This document shows, piece after piece, positions 1 through 8,047 of a DNA stretch of 64,000 nucleotides. The notes beneath the pieces are model-generated. The model ran no database searches, was not told the DNA's origin, and saw only the letters and a list, made by a program, of their open reading frames with translations. Source of the stretch: a virus; IMG/VR virus record IMGVR_UViG_3300020167_000001, positions 21,021 to 85,020 of that record. The stretch is one strand, 5' to 3'. The translations under genes were made by a program, and so were the position numbers. Each line of letters begins with the position of its first letter. Positions within the stretch are counted from its first letter, which is position 1.

Positions 1-1
1 C

Positions 2-3000
2 CAGTTTGCTACAGTTGAAGCTGCTTTAGCTTCTATTACAACTAACTCGTCACTAAATAGGTTTTTGATTAAAGTTGGTGTAGGAGATTTTCCGGAGAAT
101 CAGTTGAACATGAAGTCTTATGTTTCTGTTATAGGTTCTTCTATTCAAGAAACTATTATCAGACCCGCAGGTAATCATGATTTATTCGTATTTACAGATG
201 TATTTTCTGAATTATCTTTTATGTCTTTACAAGGAACTCCTTTAGGATTTTCCGCTGTATTTTGTAATGATTCTGGTGATTATACTCAGTTACATAAAGT
301 CAACTTTGTTGATAATGATACCAATGTAAAAGTAGTAGCATTGACACAAAACACAGTAATCTATATTGAGTATTGTGATGTAAATGGTGTAATGACTTAT
401 GGTACTTATCAAGATGGTTCAAGTGGATTTAGAGCTGTTGTGAATACTGAAAACTGGTATACTTTCCCAAGTACAACTGGATTCACATCTTCTTTCTTAA
501 CTGGACCAGATGCTTTATTAACAATCAATGCTTCTGGAGTTTATGGATCTGTTATTATTGGAGACCCTCCTGTAGTAGGTAACTTTGGTATAGTATTTCA
601 AGATGGTGCTCGCGTTGTTTTAAATGGTGTAGAAATAGGTTCCTTTGACACAGCTATACAAAATAATAATACAGGCGTTAGTTGTATTGTTCATGGCACT
701 GGTATAAATTTAGATAATAATAATATTGATATAAACATACAACATCCTAATACATCAGGTGGTATGTTAGGTGCAGCCACTTTAACTAAAGTATTTATTG
801 ATCCAATATCAACATTCACACCTTTATTTACTGAGCAATCAGTTACCGGTGGTTTAGTTGTAGTTGGTAATATTTATACGGGAGCTAAGTTGGCCGAAGT
901 AGTAGAGATATCTACATTTATCGGATCTCAATCTGTAGGTCTTATCTATGGAGCAGATCTTACTGATGGAGGTGGTTTTCAAGTAGATGTATCAGCTGGT
1001 ATAGGTTATATCAATGATGGTACTTTAAGACAATTAACTTGGAACAATACAAACATTACATTAGCTGCAGATCAAACAAAGTTTTTATACTTTGATAACT
1101 TAGGTGTATTATTAACAGCTAACTCTAAACCTGATACCATATTTAATCTTTACTTAGGTAAGATAAGAACAAATGCTACAGGTATTGAATTCATAAGTGA
1201 AACTCCTTTTAAAATACTATGGTCAGATAACAACTCAGAAGATTATCAAAGAAATATCTTTGGTGCTTTGTATCAATTTGGATCTATCGTATCCGAAAGT
1301 GCTACACCTTTTGAATTAGATGTACAACCTGGTTCATATTATTATGGTAATAATAAGTATACTCCTTCCGGTGGGACGGCTATAACCTTCAATAGATATT
1401 ATCAAGATAGTGTATCTACGTATGCAATAGAGTATACACAAACACTTGTGCCTAATGCTCTTATAAATACAGGATTTGCTTTAGTTGCAATGACTGCTAC
1501 TTTTTATGCTAAACATTTACTATTAATAGTAGGTGATGGTACAAATGAGAAGTACTTTTTAGTATATGCTCAATCAGAGTATGCAACATTGTTAGCTGCT
1601 GAGACAGCTCCTTTACCAAGTATTCCTACTTATTTTGATGAAAATGTTACTACAATAGCTTCTATTATAGTACAACAAGGTGCAGCAAATATCATTCAAG
1701 TATTATCAGAAAGAAGATTACCTACAACCCAAACATCTGCTACAGCACCGGTTTCTAGTCACTTGGCATTAACAGATTTAACTACTGGAAATGCAGGTCA
1801 TACTCAATTCTTATTGTTAGATGGTTCTATATCTATGATTGGAAGTTTGGATATGGCAACAAATAATATTATAAACATAGGTACACTTAACGGGGTTACT
1901 ATTGAAGCGCATGCTTCAAGACATTTACCTAATGGATTAGATCCTTTAACAACAGCGGCTCCTACTACAAATTTAGGAGGAGCTTCTACAAACGCAGTAG
2001 GTATTCAAAATTCATTTTCAAGAAGCGATCATAGTCATGCGATCGATGTATCAGGAATTGCTACAACAGGTTTGCTTACATCTGCGGATTGGAACATATT
2101 TAATAATAAACAAAATACACTTGTGAGTGGTACAAATATTAAGACTCTTAATGGAGCTTCTTTACTTGGTGCCGGAAATATTACTACAACACTTGCTCAA
2201 GTATTAGCAGTAGGTGCTTTAACAAATAGTGTTCCTATTACATCCAATAATGGTAAAGCTAGTTTAATAATAAACAATACTCTTGCTACTTTACAATTTG
2301 TAAATGGTACGGATACATCATTCTTTACAACTGGTCCTACTTATTTAAACTTTGGGTTTGCTGCCGCAGTAAATTATCTGGATGTTTATCATGATAAAAC
2401 TGGTAATAATACAAATATTCAAGGTAATGGTACTATACAGTTTAGTAATTTTACTGATTTCAGATTACCTGTAAGTGCTGGAATTGGTCCAAATAGTCTT
2501 ATCTATGCAAATGGAACAAGCAGTATTAAAAACGTTACATTAAGTGGTGGATTAACATTAACTGCAGGAACTTTATCTTTAGGAGCAATAACCGGAGCAA
2601 CAAGTTTTAATGGATTAGTTGTTACAGCTAATACAGGTGTTATTACAACAGGTACTTGGAATGCTGCAGTAATAGATGTAACTTTTGGTGGAACAGGTAC
2701 TACAACAGCATTTACTATAGGTAGTATTGTTTTTGCAGGAGCAAGTGGTGTATATACTCAAAATAATGCAAATTTCTTTTGGGATAATACTAATACACGA
2801 TTAGGTATTAAAACAGCAGCACCAACAGCTTTTGTAGATATTGGTGCTTCAACTACTGCTGCAGCTGCATTAAGATTAAGATCAGGTGTTGCTCCAACTA
2901 CTCCTAATTTAGGAGATGTATGGTATGATGGTACAGATGTATTAGTAAGAACTGCTGCAAGAACTGATAAAGTAGCTAGAACATTAACAGGTTCTGCAAC

Positions 3001-3241
3001 TTTAGATTTTCCTAATACTGCTGCATTTAGTTTTTCTGATTTAACAATAACTGTTACAGGAGCTGCTGCTGGTGATGTTGCTGTCGTAGGTCCTGCTGCA
3101 GCCTCTATACCGAATAATACTTTGTATTTTGCTTGGGTTAGTGCTGCTAATACAGTATCAATAAGATTTATTAATAATAATTTAATAGCTAGTAATCCTG
3201 CTTCTGGTACATTTAAAGTAATGGTATTTAAAAATATATAA
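2..3241 (+). CDS. Tail fibre/spike protein, 5' end missing
   Basis: The frame is open from the first bases of the window with no stop, so the gene begins upstream; a TTG at 65 is not a convincing start. About 1,079 residues are visible. The first half is rich in short Gly/Asn/Thr/Val strands with N-N-N-x-I patterns, as in beta-helix (pectin-lyase-like) tail spikes. The second half has fibre-type motifs: SADWNIFNNKQNTL, LNGASLLGAGNIT and a GLTLTAGTLSLG stretch, followed by a compact C-terminal region (last ~80 residues) typical of a receptor-binding tip. It probably trimerises and contacts the host surface. No catalytic site is evident. The small gene that follows starts 3 bases after the stop and is likely co-transcribed. 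The tail fibre/spike assignment is from composition and layout, not from a known homologue. Confidence 0.75.
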   Translation, partial: QFATVEAALASITTNSSLNRFLIKVGVGDFPENQLNMKSYVSVIGSSIQETIIRPAGNHDLFVFTDVFSELSFMSLQGTPLGFSAVFCNDSGDYTQLHKVNFVDNDTNVKVVALTQNTVIYIEYCDVNGVMTYGTYQDGSSGFRAVVNTENWYTFPSTTGFTSSFLTGPDALLTINASGVYGSVIIGDPPVVGNFGIVFQDGARVVLNGVEIGSFDTAIQNNNTGVSCIVHGTGINLDNNNIDINIQHPNTSGGMLGAATLTKVFIDPISTFTPLFTEQSVTGGLVVVGNIYTGAKLAEVVEISTFIGSQSVGLIYGADLTDGGGFQVDVSAGIGYINDGTLRQLTWNNTNITLAADQTKFLYFDNLGVLLTANSKPDTIFNLYLGKIRTNATGIEFISETPFKILWSDNNSEDYQRNIFGALYQFGSIVSESATPFELDVQPGSYYYGNNKYTPSGGTAITFNRYYQDSVSTYAIEYTQTLVPNALINTGFALVAMTATFYAKHLLLIVGDGTNEKYFLVYAQSEYATLLAAETAPLPSIPTYFDENVTTIASIIVQQGAANIIQVLSERRLPTTQTSATAPVSSHLALTDLTTGNAGHTQFLLLDGSISMIGSLDMATNNIINIGTLNGVTIEAHASRHLPNGLDPLTTAAPTTNLGGASTNAVGIQNSFSRSDHSHAIDVSGIATTGLLTSADWNIFNNKQNTLVSGTNIKTLNGASLLGAGNITTTLAQVLAVGALTNSVPITSNNGKASLIINNTLATLQFVNGTDTSFFTTGPTYLNFGFAAAVNYLDVYHDKTGNNTNIQGNGTIQFSNFTDFRLPVSAGIGPNSLIYANGTSSIKNVTLSGGLTLTAGTLSLGAITGATSFNGLVVTANTGVITTGTWNAAVIDVTFGGTGTTTAFTIGSIVFAGASGVYTQNNANFFWDNTNTRLGIKTAAPTAFVDIGASTTAAAALRLRSGVAPTTPNLGDVWYDGTDVLVRTAARTDKVARTLTGSATLDFPNTAAFSFSDLTITVTGAAAGDVAVVGPAAASIPNNTLYFAWVSAANTVSIRFINNNLIASNPASGTFKVMVFKNI

Positions 3242-3243
3242 TC

Positions 3244-3786
3244 ATGGAAAAACCTAGGTTTAAAATAAACAACAGTTACAACTCACCAGAGAATATTGAC
3301 TTTACAATCTTTGGTTTTCATAAGGAACTTATTATAGCTTCTAGTGGATTCTTGACAGATATTAAGTATTGGAAAACTTATGATGGTATAACTTATTCAG
3401 ATCTTTATGTACATGAGAAAAGATCTTTTACAGTTGATAGTGTAACAGGACTTGCTATAACAAGAACCATGATTATTGATTGGTATCTTACAGACGATAC
3501 TGTAGGATATTCTCGTACATATCCTCTTAAATATTATGATCAATACCAATCTATAAAAGAAGGTATCACAAGAAGAAATAATGTAATAGATAAAGCTAAA
3601 GTCTACTGTATTAATAATCTTGGTTTAAACTATTCATTTGATCTTCTTAATTCTCTTAAAGTATACATTGATCTTTTTTCAAATGGGTATACACAACCTT
3701 TAAGAGATGCTGTTCAAGCAAGTACTAAACCTTATTTAACAGCTCAAATGAAAACGGATATAGTTACAATCCTAACTTACAACTAA
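3244..3786 (+). CDS. Hypothetical protein following the tail fibre
   Basis: This 180-residue protein is not recognised. It has mixed alpha/beta composition, many aromatic residues in the first 100 positions (repeated Tyr and Trp, for example KYWKTYDGITYSDLY), no signal peptide and no membrane segment. It starts 3 bases after the fibre stop and ends 2 bases before the next gene, so it belongs to the same transcript. In many Bacteroidetes phages a small gene directly behind a fibre encodes a chaperone or accessory tip protein; that role is inferred only from position. Confidence 0.6.
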   Translation: MEKPRFKINNSYNSPENIDFTIFGFHKELIIASSGFLTDIKYWKTYDGITYSDLYVHEKRSFTVDSVTGLAITRTMIIDWYLTDDTVGYSRTYPLKYYDQYQSIKEGITRRNNVIDKAKVYCINNLGLNYSFDLLNSLKVYIDLFSNGYTQPLRDAVQASTKPYLTAQMKTDIVTILTYN

Positions 3787-3787
3787 C

Positions 3788-4336
3788 ATGGAGGATATAA
3801 ATCAGAAATATAGAAGATTGAGGTCTCTTATTAATGATGGAGATCTTATATTATTTCATGGAACAGGTATTGTTGCCAGAACTATTCAGGCTGCGGATTC
3901 TTCCTACTACAACCACATAGGAGTAGTATTCAAGAAATGTGGAGCACTCTATATTGTTGATGCCAATGAAGACGGTGTACAAGCCGACAGATTATCTAGA
4001 AGAATCCATAAGTACAGAAAAGGTGGAGACTTCACTATAGTAAAACCATTAAGAACTTCTCAAGAGATTGAGACAGCTTTGACCCGGTTACTTACGCGTA
4101 GTGATGAAAAGACCATAAAGTATGACTTTGCTAATGGTTTTAAGGAGCTTTTAAACAGAAGATTTGGTTGGAGCTTAGTATTATCAGCTGATGATAACCG
4201 TGATATCTGCTCAGATTTTGTAAGTCAATACCAGATAGACCTTGATATCGTAGTAGAAGAATTCAAACACTTAAGAATAGCTTTTCCAGAAGACACAATC
4301 AGATATAAAAATGATTATGTGTTGGTGGTAAACTAG
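3788..4336 (+). CDS. Permuted NlpC/P60 (YiiX-like) cysteine peptidase
   Basis: A 182-residue protein with the features of circularly permuted papain-like enzymes of the YiiX/NlpC group. The N-terminal part has GDLILFHGTG (residues 18-27), then the probable catalytic His43 in YYNHIGVV. The nucleophile candidate Cys141 lies in DICSDFVSQY near the C-terminus. The order His before Cys is the permuted arrangement. Such enzymes cut amide bonds in peptidoglycan stems or lipids. It lies directly upstream of holin and amidase, so a role in wall degradation is likely. No signal peptide is visible, so it would need the holin or the virion to reach the wall. The substrate is unknown. Confidence 0.7.
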   Translation: MEDINQKYRRLRSLINDGDLILFHGTGIVARTIQAADSSYYNHIGVVFKKCGALYIVDANEDGVQADRLSRRIHKYRKGGDFTIVKPLRTSQEIETALTRLLTRSDEKTIKYDFANGFKELLNRRFGWSLVLSADDNRDICSDFVSQYQIDLDIVVEEFKHLRIAFPEDTIRYKNDYVLVVN

Positions 4337-4352
4337 TAAATTATTATATTTG
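4322..4352 (+). promoter_or_regulatory. Putative Bacteroidetes-type promoter for the lysis genes
   Basis: TTG at 4322-4324 is followed after exactly 20 bases by TATATTTG at 4345-4352, a perfect TAnnTTTG -7 element. The holin start codon lies 12 bases downstream. The -33 part falls within the end of the upstream peptidase gene. Four other sites in the window have the same 20-base spacing. Confidence 0.55.
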
Positions 4353-4364
4353 TAAAAACATACC

Positions 4365-4874
4365 ATGAAACATTTAAACCCTGCACTCGATACATTAGGC
4401 TTCAAGGATACTGCATCATTTGTAGAAAGTACATTTCACCCTAATAACATCAACTTCTCTCTCATTATGTCCTCTATCTTTGGTTGTATTGCTTATTTTA
4501 TTGAAAGCTTTTTAGGCTTTGAATCCATGGTTGCTGTAGCAATCCTTATACTGTTTACCTTAGAAATAACAACAGGAATAAAAGCCTCGTTAAAAGAAGG
4601 TGAATGTTTTAGTAGTAAAAAACTCGGCAGAGGTTTTCTCAAAATGATGATTTATATGTCCATGATTGGAGCAGCAAACTTATTATCTCAGCACATTCAT
4701 ATTAAGCCTATTTTAGGTTGGACTTTTAATTATTATGAATGGATACATTATACATCTATGAACTTTGTAATACTACAATTATTCATATCAAATATAGAAA
4801 ACTTTAATAGACTAGGCTGGACAGAATTTGTACCAGTATTAAAAAAGCTGTCTAAATTTTTAAAACTTAAATAA
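4365..4874 (+). CDS. Holin, phage holin 4 family
   Basis: A 169-residue membrane protein. The N-terminal third is soluble, followed by hydrophobic segments around residues 35-50 and 52-68. It then has the family pattern LFTLEITTGIKASLKEG, with the conserved acidic-Gly-Lys motif and a Ser-Lys-Lys stretch (FSSKKLGRG). Further hydrophobic stretches lie at about 93-112 and 125-142. Holins of this family form lesions in the inner membrane that release or activate endolysin. It sits between a peptidase and an amidase, with its own promoter-like site just upstream. The amidase starts 7 bases after its stop. Confidence 0.8.
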   Translation: MKHLNPALDTLGFKDTASFVESTFHPNNINFSLIMSSIFGCIAYFIESFLGFESMVAVAILILFTLEITTGIKASLKEGECFSSKKLGRGFLKMMIYMSMIGAANLLSQHIHIKPILGWTFNYYEWIHYTSMNFVILQLFISNIENFNRLGWTEFVPVLKKLSKFLKLK

Positions 4875-4881
4875 ACCAACA
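4873..4881 (+). promoter_or_regulatory. AAACCAACA start-proximal leader motif
   Basis: AAACCAACA lies immediately before the amidase ATG. The same nonamer, or a close variant, precedes several other starts in the window (6782, 15494, 19109, 25439), in place of a Shine-Dalgarno sequence. Confidence 0.4.
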
Positions 4882-5571
4882 ATGATAGTAAAGAATTTTT
4901 TATTAGCATCTGATGAGTATTATAATGAAATCTTTGAAAAAGATACAATTTATATTCATCATACAGCAGGTTCTCATAGACCTGATTATGTAGTTAATGG
5001 GTGGGAACATGATAAAACTAAAGCCGGCCTAACTTTAAAGGTGGCCACTTCCTACATCATCGGTGGAGTTTCTACAAGAGATCTTACAGATGTTACTTGG
5101 GATGGTGTAATAGTTAAAACCTTTGATGACAAATATTGGGCTCATCACTTAGGTACAACTGGAGCTAATAATTCTATCTTAAATAAAAAATCAATTGCTA
5201 TTGAAATATGCAATTATGGTCCATTAGTTCTTGGTAAAGATGGGCAGTATTACAATTATGTAAACAACCAGGTGCCAGCTAATATGGTTGTTAAATTAAA
5301 CAAACCATTTAGAGGATACACTTATTACCATGCTTATACAGAAAAACAAATAGCTGCTCTTAAAGAGTTGCTTTTAGATATCATCAAACGTCACCCTAAG
5401 ATCGATCTTAAAAAAGGGCTTAGAGAAGACATCAGCAATCCAGATTGTCTGGAGTTAAATCAAGCTGCTTTAAAAGGTTATCCAGGTGTGTGGTCTCATA
5501 GTAATGTGAGAAAGGATAAATTTGATGTGTACCCTCATCCTCAATTAATTGCTTTATTAAATTCATTATAG
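4882..5571 (+). CDS. N-acetylmuramoyl-L-alanine amidase endolysin
   Basis: A 229-residue protein matching the amidase_2 (T7 lysozyme/PGRP) family. The zinc site is visible as IHHTAG (His26/His27), WSHSNVR (His206) and probably Asp215 in the KFDVYP segment. A core strand KSIAIEICNYG carries the usual Glu. The enzyme cuts the bond between N-acetylmuramic acid and L-alanine in peptidoglycan. There is no N-terminal signal and no separate wall-binding domain, so it is a compact endolysin needing the upstream holin to cross the inner membrane. The spacing to both neighbours is short, so it is part of the lysis operon. Confidence 0.9.
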   Translation: MIVKNFLLASDEYYNEIFEKDTIYIHHTAGSHRPDYVVNGWEHDKTKAGLTLKVATSYIIGGVSTRDLTDVTWDGVIVKTFDDKYWAHHLGTTGANNSILNKKSIAIEICNYGPLVLGKDGQYYNYVNNQVPANMVVKLNKPFRGYTYYHAYTEKQIAALKELLLDIIKRHPKIDLKKGLREDISNPDCLELNQAALKGYPGVWSHSNVRKDKFDVYPHPQLIALLNSL

Positions 5572-5573
5572 TT

Positions 5574-5876
5574 ATGAGAAATATATTACTTAAATACTTC
5601 CCAGGCACTTTTAAATTTTTAGATAACTTCTTTGAAGCAATGTCTAATAATAAAGCTGGCCATAGTTTACGTAAATGGTTAGCTGTAGGTTTTTGGTGGA
5701 TCATGTTTACATTAAGTGTAAAGTATACTACTAGTGAAAATTTAACACCTGTACTAACTATTCATGCCGGTATGATTACAGCTTTAGTTATTACCTATAC
5801 TGCAGGTAACATCCAAGAAAAAAAACTTAATAATGTATCAAATAAACCAACCCAAGATGAAGATCCTAAAATTTAA
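5574..5876 (+). CDS. Small two-segment membrane protein of the lysis cassette
   Basis: A 100-residue protein with a basic N-terminal half and two hydrophobic segments, about residues 38-50 (WLAVGFWWIMFTLSV) and 61-80 (VLTIHAGMITALVITYTAG), then a polar charged tail. It starts 2 bases after the amidase stop, and its 3' end overlaps the start of the next gene by 20 bases. Its position suggests a second holin, antiholin or inner-membrane spanin component. No family motif is recognised, so this role is inferred. Confidence 0.6.
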   Translation: MRNILLKYFPGTFKFLDNFFEAMSNNKAGHSLRKWLAVGFWWIMFTLSVKYTTSENLTPVLTIHAGMITALVITYTAGNIQEKKLNNVSNKPTQDEDPKI

Positions 5877-6420
5877 TCTAGTACTAATCAGTACCGTACT
5901 GGTACTATTAAGTAGCTGTGTAGCAACTAAGAAACAAAAAGCCAATTTCCTTGCCAAATACTGTGAGAGAAAAGATAGCATTAGTTATGTGGTTAAAGAC
6001 TCTATTGTATACAAGGATACTACCATATTTCTACCTACAATTGTTAACACTCCTATATATCTAGAGAATCCTTGTAAATTGCTTTGTGACTCACTAGGAA
6101 ATTTAAAACCCTTCAGCAAGACTTCCGGTAAAGGTTCAGGACTTATATCTCATGTGCACACTGTAGGAAATAGTATTGTTTTTGACTGCAGAACAGATTC
6201 TTTAAAGGCCCGTATCCAGTGGCTTGAAAAACATCAAACTGTTGAAACCTTTTCTCATACTGAAAACACTGTCCAAAAACCTTGTGAACTAGACCATAGA
6301 ACCAAGTTTGATGGATTTACCTGGTGGTGGTTCTGGATCACCGCAGGCTTGTTATGCTTATGGATTCTAATTAAAGTGGGTAAAACTTACTTAAAAGCAT
6401 ACCTCCCCTTCCTAAAATAA
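5857..6420 (+). CDS. Lipoprotein with C-terminal membrane anchor, spanin-like
   Basis: Translation probably begins at the ATG at 5857, because this gives a clean lipoprotein signal: basic start MKILKFN, hydrophobic core, and lipobox LSSC with Cys at about residue 21. An in-frame ATG at 5833 would place polar residues before it. A periplasmic-type region of about 120 residues follows, then a C-terminal hydrophobic segment WWWFWITAGLLCLWILI and a basic tail. One end in a lipid anchor and the other in a membrane is the layout of a unimolecular spanin, which disrupts the outer membrane at the last step of lysis. The overlap with the upstream membrane-protein gene is also typical of spanin genes. 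The function is inferred from topology. Confidence 0.6.
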   Translation: MKILKFNLVLISTVLVLLSSCVATKKQKANFLAKYCERKDSISYVVKDSIVYKDTTIFLPTIVNTPIYLENPCKLLCDSLGNLKPFSKTSGKGSGLISHVHTVGNSIVFDCRTDSLKARIQWLEKHQTVETFSHTENTVQKPCELDHRTKFDGFTWWWFWITAGLLCLWILIKVGKTYLKAYLPFLK

Positions 6421-6433
6421 TTTAAAGTAAACA

Positions 6434-6464
6434 TTGTAAGTTTAAAAGTTTATATGTACATTTG
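6434..6464 (+). promoter_or_regulatory. Putative promoter upstream of the small-protein operon
   Basis: TTG at 6434-6436, a 20-base spacer, then TACATTTG at 6457-6464, a perfect TAnnTTTG -7 element. The first gene starts at 6491. The spacer length equals that of the sites at 4322 and 41940. The -7 element is the loop of a perfect inverted repeat (see 6444-6477). Confidence 0.6.
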
Positions 6465-6477
6465 CATATAAACTTTT
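6444..6477. repeat. 13-base perfect inverted repeat framing a -7 element
   Basis: The left arm AAAAGTTTATATG (6444-6456) and right arm CATATAAACTTTT (6465-6477) are exact reverse complements. The eight bases between them are precisely the -7 element TACATTTG. It could be an operator for a dimeric regulator, a cruciform, or an early hairpin in the transcript. Which of these is not shown by sequence alone. Confidence 0.6.
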
Positions 6478-6490
6478 TAAATTTAAAACA

Positions 6491-6769
6491 ATGTCTACAG
6501 AAACAAACCAACCAGAACAAGAGCCACTTACCCCTGAGCAGATTGCAGAACGTAGGGCTCAACTTAAAGAATTTTATGAAAATCAAATGGAATTACTCAA
6601 ACCTCAACTTGAGTATGAAACTGCTTTGGCCTCAATTGAAGAACAAAGATTTAAAAGAATGACCATGATTATTCGTCAAGCTGAAATGTCTATGGGTCCT
6701 AAAGAAGAGAAAGAAAAAATACAAGCTGAGGGTGGAGAAAAAAAAGAGAGAACTCTTAAGAAAGATTAA
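6491..6769 (+). CDS. Small charged hypothetical protein
   Basis: A 92-residue, highly charged, helix-forming protein. It has a Glu/Gln-rich N-terminus, a likely amphipathic helix over residues 20-70 and a Lys/Glu tail ending in KKERTLKKD. It is not recognised. It is the first gene after a strong promoter-like site, and the next gene follows 20 bases later. Composition suggests a coiled-coil or scaffold-like adaptor. Confidence 0.6.
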   Translation: MSTETNQPEQEPLTPEQIAERRAQLKEFYENQMELLKPQLEYETALASIEEQRFKRMTMIIRQAEMSMGPKEEKEKIQAEGGEKKERTLKKD

Positions 6770-6781
6770 TAATTAGTCAAC

Positions 6782-6790
6782 AAACCAACA
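6782..6790 (+). promoter_or_regulatory. AAACCAACA start-proximal leader motif
   Basis: The nonamer overlaps the first base of the ATG of the winged-helix-like gene at 6790. It is the same element as at 4873. Confidence 0.35.
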
Positions 6791-7203
6791 TGGCTAGATT
6801 TAATAAAGTAGATAAAAAAGTCAAACTGACTTTGGAAGAAATAATTAAGTTTCAGATAATCACTCATTGTTATATAAATCATATAACAATCAGTGATTCT
6901 GAGATTAATTGTTTGACCCTATTGGGTCTTAACGGTAAAGCAGAATTATCAGATTTTTGTAATGCATGCTGTGTACCCGAGAACAGGGACAAAGATTCTA
7001 AGCTGGCTATTACCAAAGTTATATTCAAGACCCCACAAACAGTTAGAAATTGTTTAGCTAAACTGGCTAATTACAATATCATTAGTAAAGTTGGCTTAGG
7101 TCATAATAAAACTGTGGAGTTAAATCCGGATTTGATGATTCAGATTACAGGTAACATATTGTTGGACTATAAAATTTTTCACATTGATACCCAAGAAAGC
7201 TAG
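6790..7203 (+). CDS. Probable winged-helix DNA-binding protein
   Basis: A 137-residue protein. The segment around residues 45-110 reads as helix-turn-helix plus wing: a helix LSDFCNACC, then TPQTVRNCLAKLANYNIISKVGLGHNKTVELN. The latter is the usual 'recognition helix, then beta wing' pattern of MarR/replication-initiator type wHTH folds. A regulatory role in late transcription or DNA binding is inferred. It is followed, with a 20-base overlap, by the HU-like gene, so two DNA-binding proteins are encoded side by side. Confidence 0.5.
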   Translation: MARFNKVDKKVKLTLEEIIKFQIITHCYINHITISDSEINCLTLLGLNGKAELSDFCNACCVPENRDKDSKLAITKVIFKTPQTVRNCLAKLANYNIISKVGLGHNKTVELNPDLMIQITGNILLDYKIFHIDTQES

Positions 7204-7570
7204 AGATTTTAAGAAAGCCACAGCTGAAGAGACTGGGTTTTCTGAAGAATTAACAAGTTCTTTGATTGATTTTTATTGGACAACTATTAGAAAGGACCTT
7301 TCTGCTCTAGTGCACCCAAATATATCGATAGTAAACTTAGGTATATTCAAGATAAAACACTGGAAGCTTGATGAGACAACAGCCCATTATGAAGAGATCA
7401 TTGGTAAGATTGAAGGTAATTTTTATAAGCATGCCATGAGGATTGATATCAATGATAAACTTGATAAGATTCAAAGAATTAAAAAATTATTAAAAGAAGA
7501 TGAAGAAAGATTAAACAAGAAAAAAGCATTAAGAGAAAATGAAAACATTGATAAAAATATGGAACAATAA
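7184..7570 (+). CDS. HU/IHF-like DNA-bending protein
   Basis: A 128-residue protein. An N-terminal helical region (KKATAEETGFSEELTSSLIDFYWTTIRKDLSA) precedes NISIVNLGIFKIKHWKLDE, which matches the strand and GxFxxx region of the bacterial HU/IHF fold. A Lys/Glu-rich C-terminal extension of about 50 residues is added. HU-like genes near the packaging genes are a recurrent feature of crAss-like phages. The only available start upstream of the fold is TTG at 7184, inside the preceding gene; no in-frame ATG occurs before residue ~85. It probably bends or compacts phage DNA. Confidence 0.7.
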   Translation: MIPKKARDFKKATAEETGFSEELTSSLIDFYWTTIRKDLSALVHPNISIVNLGIFKIKHWKLDETTAHYEEIIGKIEGNFYKHAMRIDINDKLDKIQRIKKLLKEDEERLNKKKALRENENIDKNMEQ

Positions 7571-7817
7571 ACACTTGATTTGGCAAGGTGTTATAAACAA
7601 GTTATTTAAAAAAGACCCGATTGAGATTCTCTACAGAGACCGTAAAGCTATTTGTATGAAATGTGAATTAGTTGACAGGGTAGGTCACAGTTGTGTAATG
7701 CCAGGAACCCAACCTTGTTGTAGTGATTGTGGATGTAGTCTTGCTTTAAAATTAAGATCTCCAGATTCATCCTGCCCACATCCTGATGGACCTAAATGGA
7801 AGGAGGCTCAAGTATGA
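7539..7817 (+). CDS. Cys-rich zinc-ribbon-like protein
   Basis: A 92-residue protein with a metal-binding type Cys pattern: CMKC, then HSC, then TQPCCSDCGCSLALK, then SSCPHPDGPKW. This pattern (CxxC, GTQPCC, CGCSL, CPH) recurs in small proteins of many Bacteroidetes phages. The likely role is zinc binding with nucleic-acid or protein contact; no enzyme activity is evident. It overlaps the HU-like gene by 32 bases, and its stop overlaps the next start (ATGA), which indicates translational coupling. Confidence 0.65.
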   Translation: MKTLIKIWNNKHLIWQGVINKLFKKDPIEILYRDRKAICMKCELVDRVGHSCVMPGTQPCCSDCGCSLALKLRSPDSSCPHPDGPKWKEAQV

Positions 7818-8047
7818 GTGGATTAATGGAGCAATTAAAAGTAGAAAATAAAAGAGTTTTTGATACATCTAAACTTCAAGATAATTATGAAGAATTTGGT
7901 ATGCTGTCTTTATTAAACTATTATTGTTCAAATGGTACTATAGATTTATCCGAATATATTAGATTAAAGGAAATGACAGAATCCCCAGATAAAGAAAACA
8001 TAGAAGTAGTTAAACAAATTTTACAATTTAAATATAACTTATTATGA
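7814..8047 (+). CDS. Small protein, first of three related copies
   Basis: The start at 7814 is chosen because ATGA overlaps the previous stop; an upstream in-frame ATG at 7796 lies well inside the previous gene. The product is about 77 residues. Its C-terminal half, LSEYIRLKEMTESPDKENIEV plus VKQILQF, resembles the C-terminal parts of the next two gene products: a helix, an M-[IT]-x-S-[PT] turn, and an amphipathic helix. Function is unknown. It ends in an ATGA overlap with the next gene. Confidence 0.6.
   Translation: MSGLMEQLKVENKRVFDTSKLQDNYEEFGMLSLLNYYCSNGTIDLSEYIRLKEMTESPDKENIEVVKQILQFKYNLL

Noticed and set aside
65-67. TTG as the start of the first gene
   Set aside because: The frame is open upstream to the window edge and gives a fibre-like helical lead, so the gene is cut by the window rather than starting here.
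7184-7570. Evidence of lysogeny from the IHF-like gene
   Set aside because: No integrase, excisionase, repressor or attachment site is visible; HU-like genes are common in lytic crAss-like phages.
7796-7813. ATG at 7796 for the first of the three related small proteins
   Set aside because: The ATGA overlap at 7814 fits the coupled pattern of this operon better and avoids a longer overlap.
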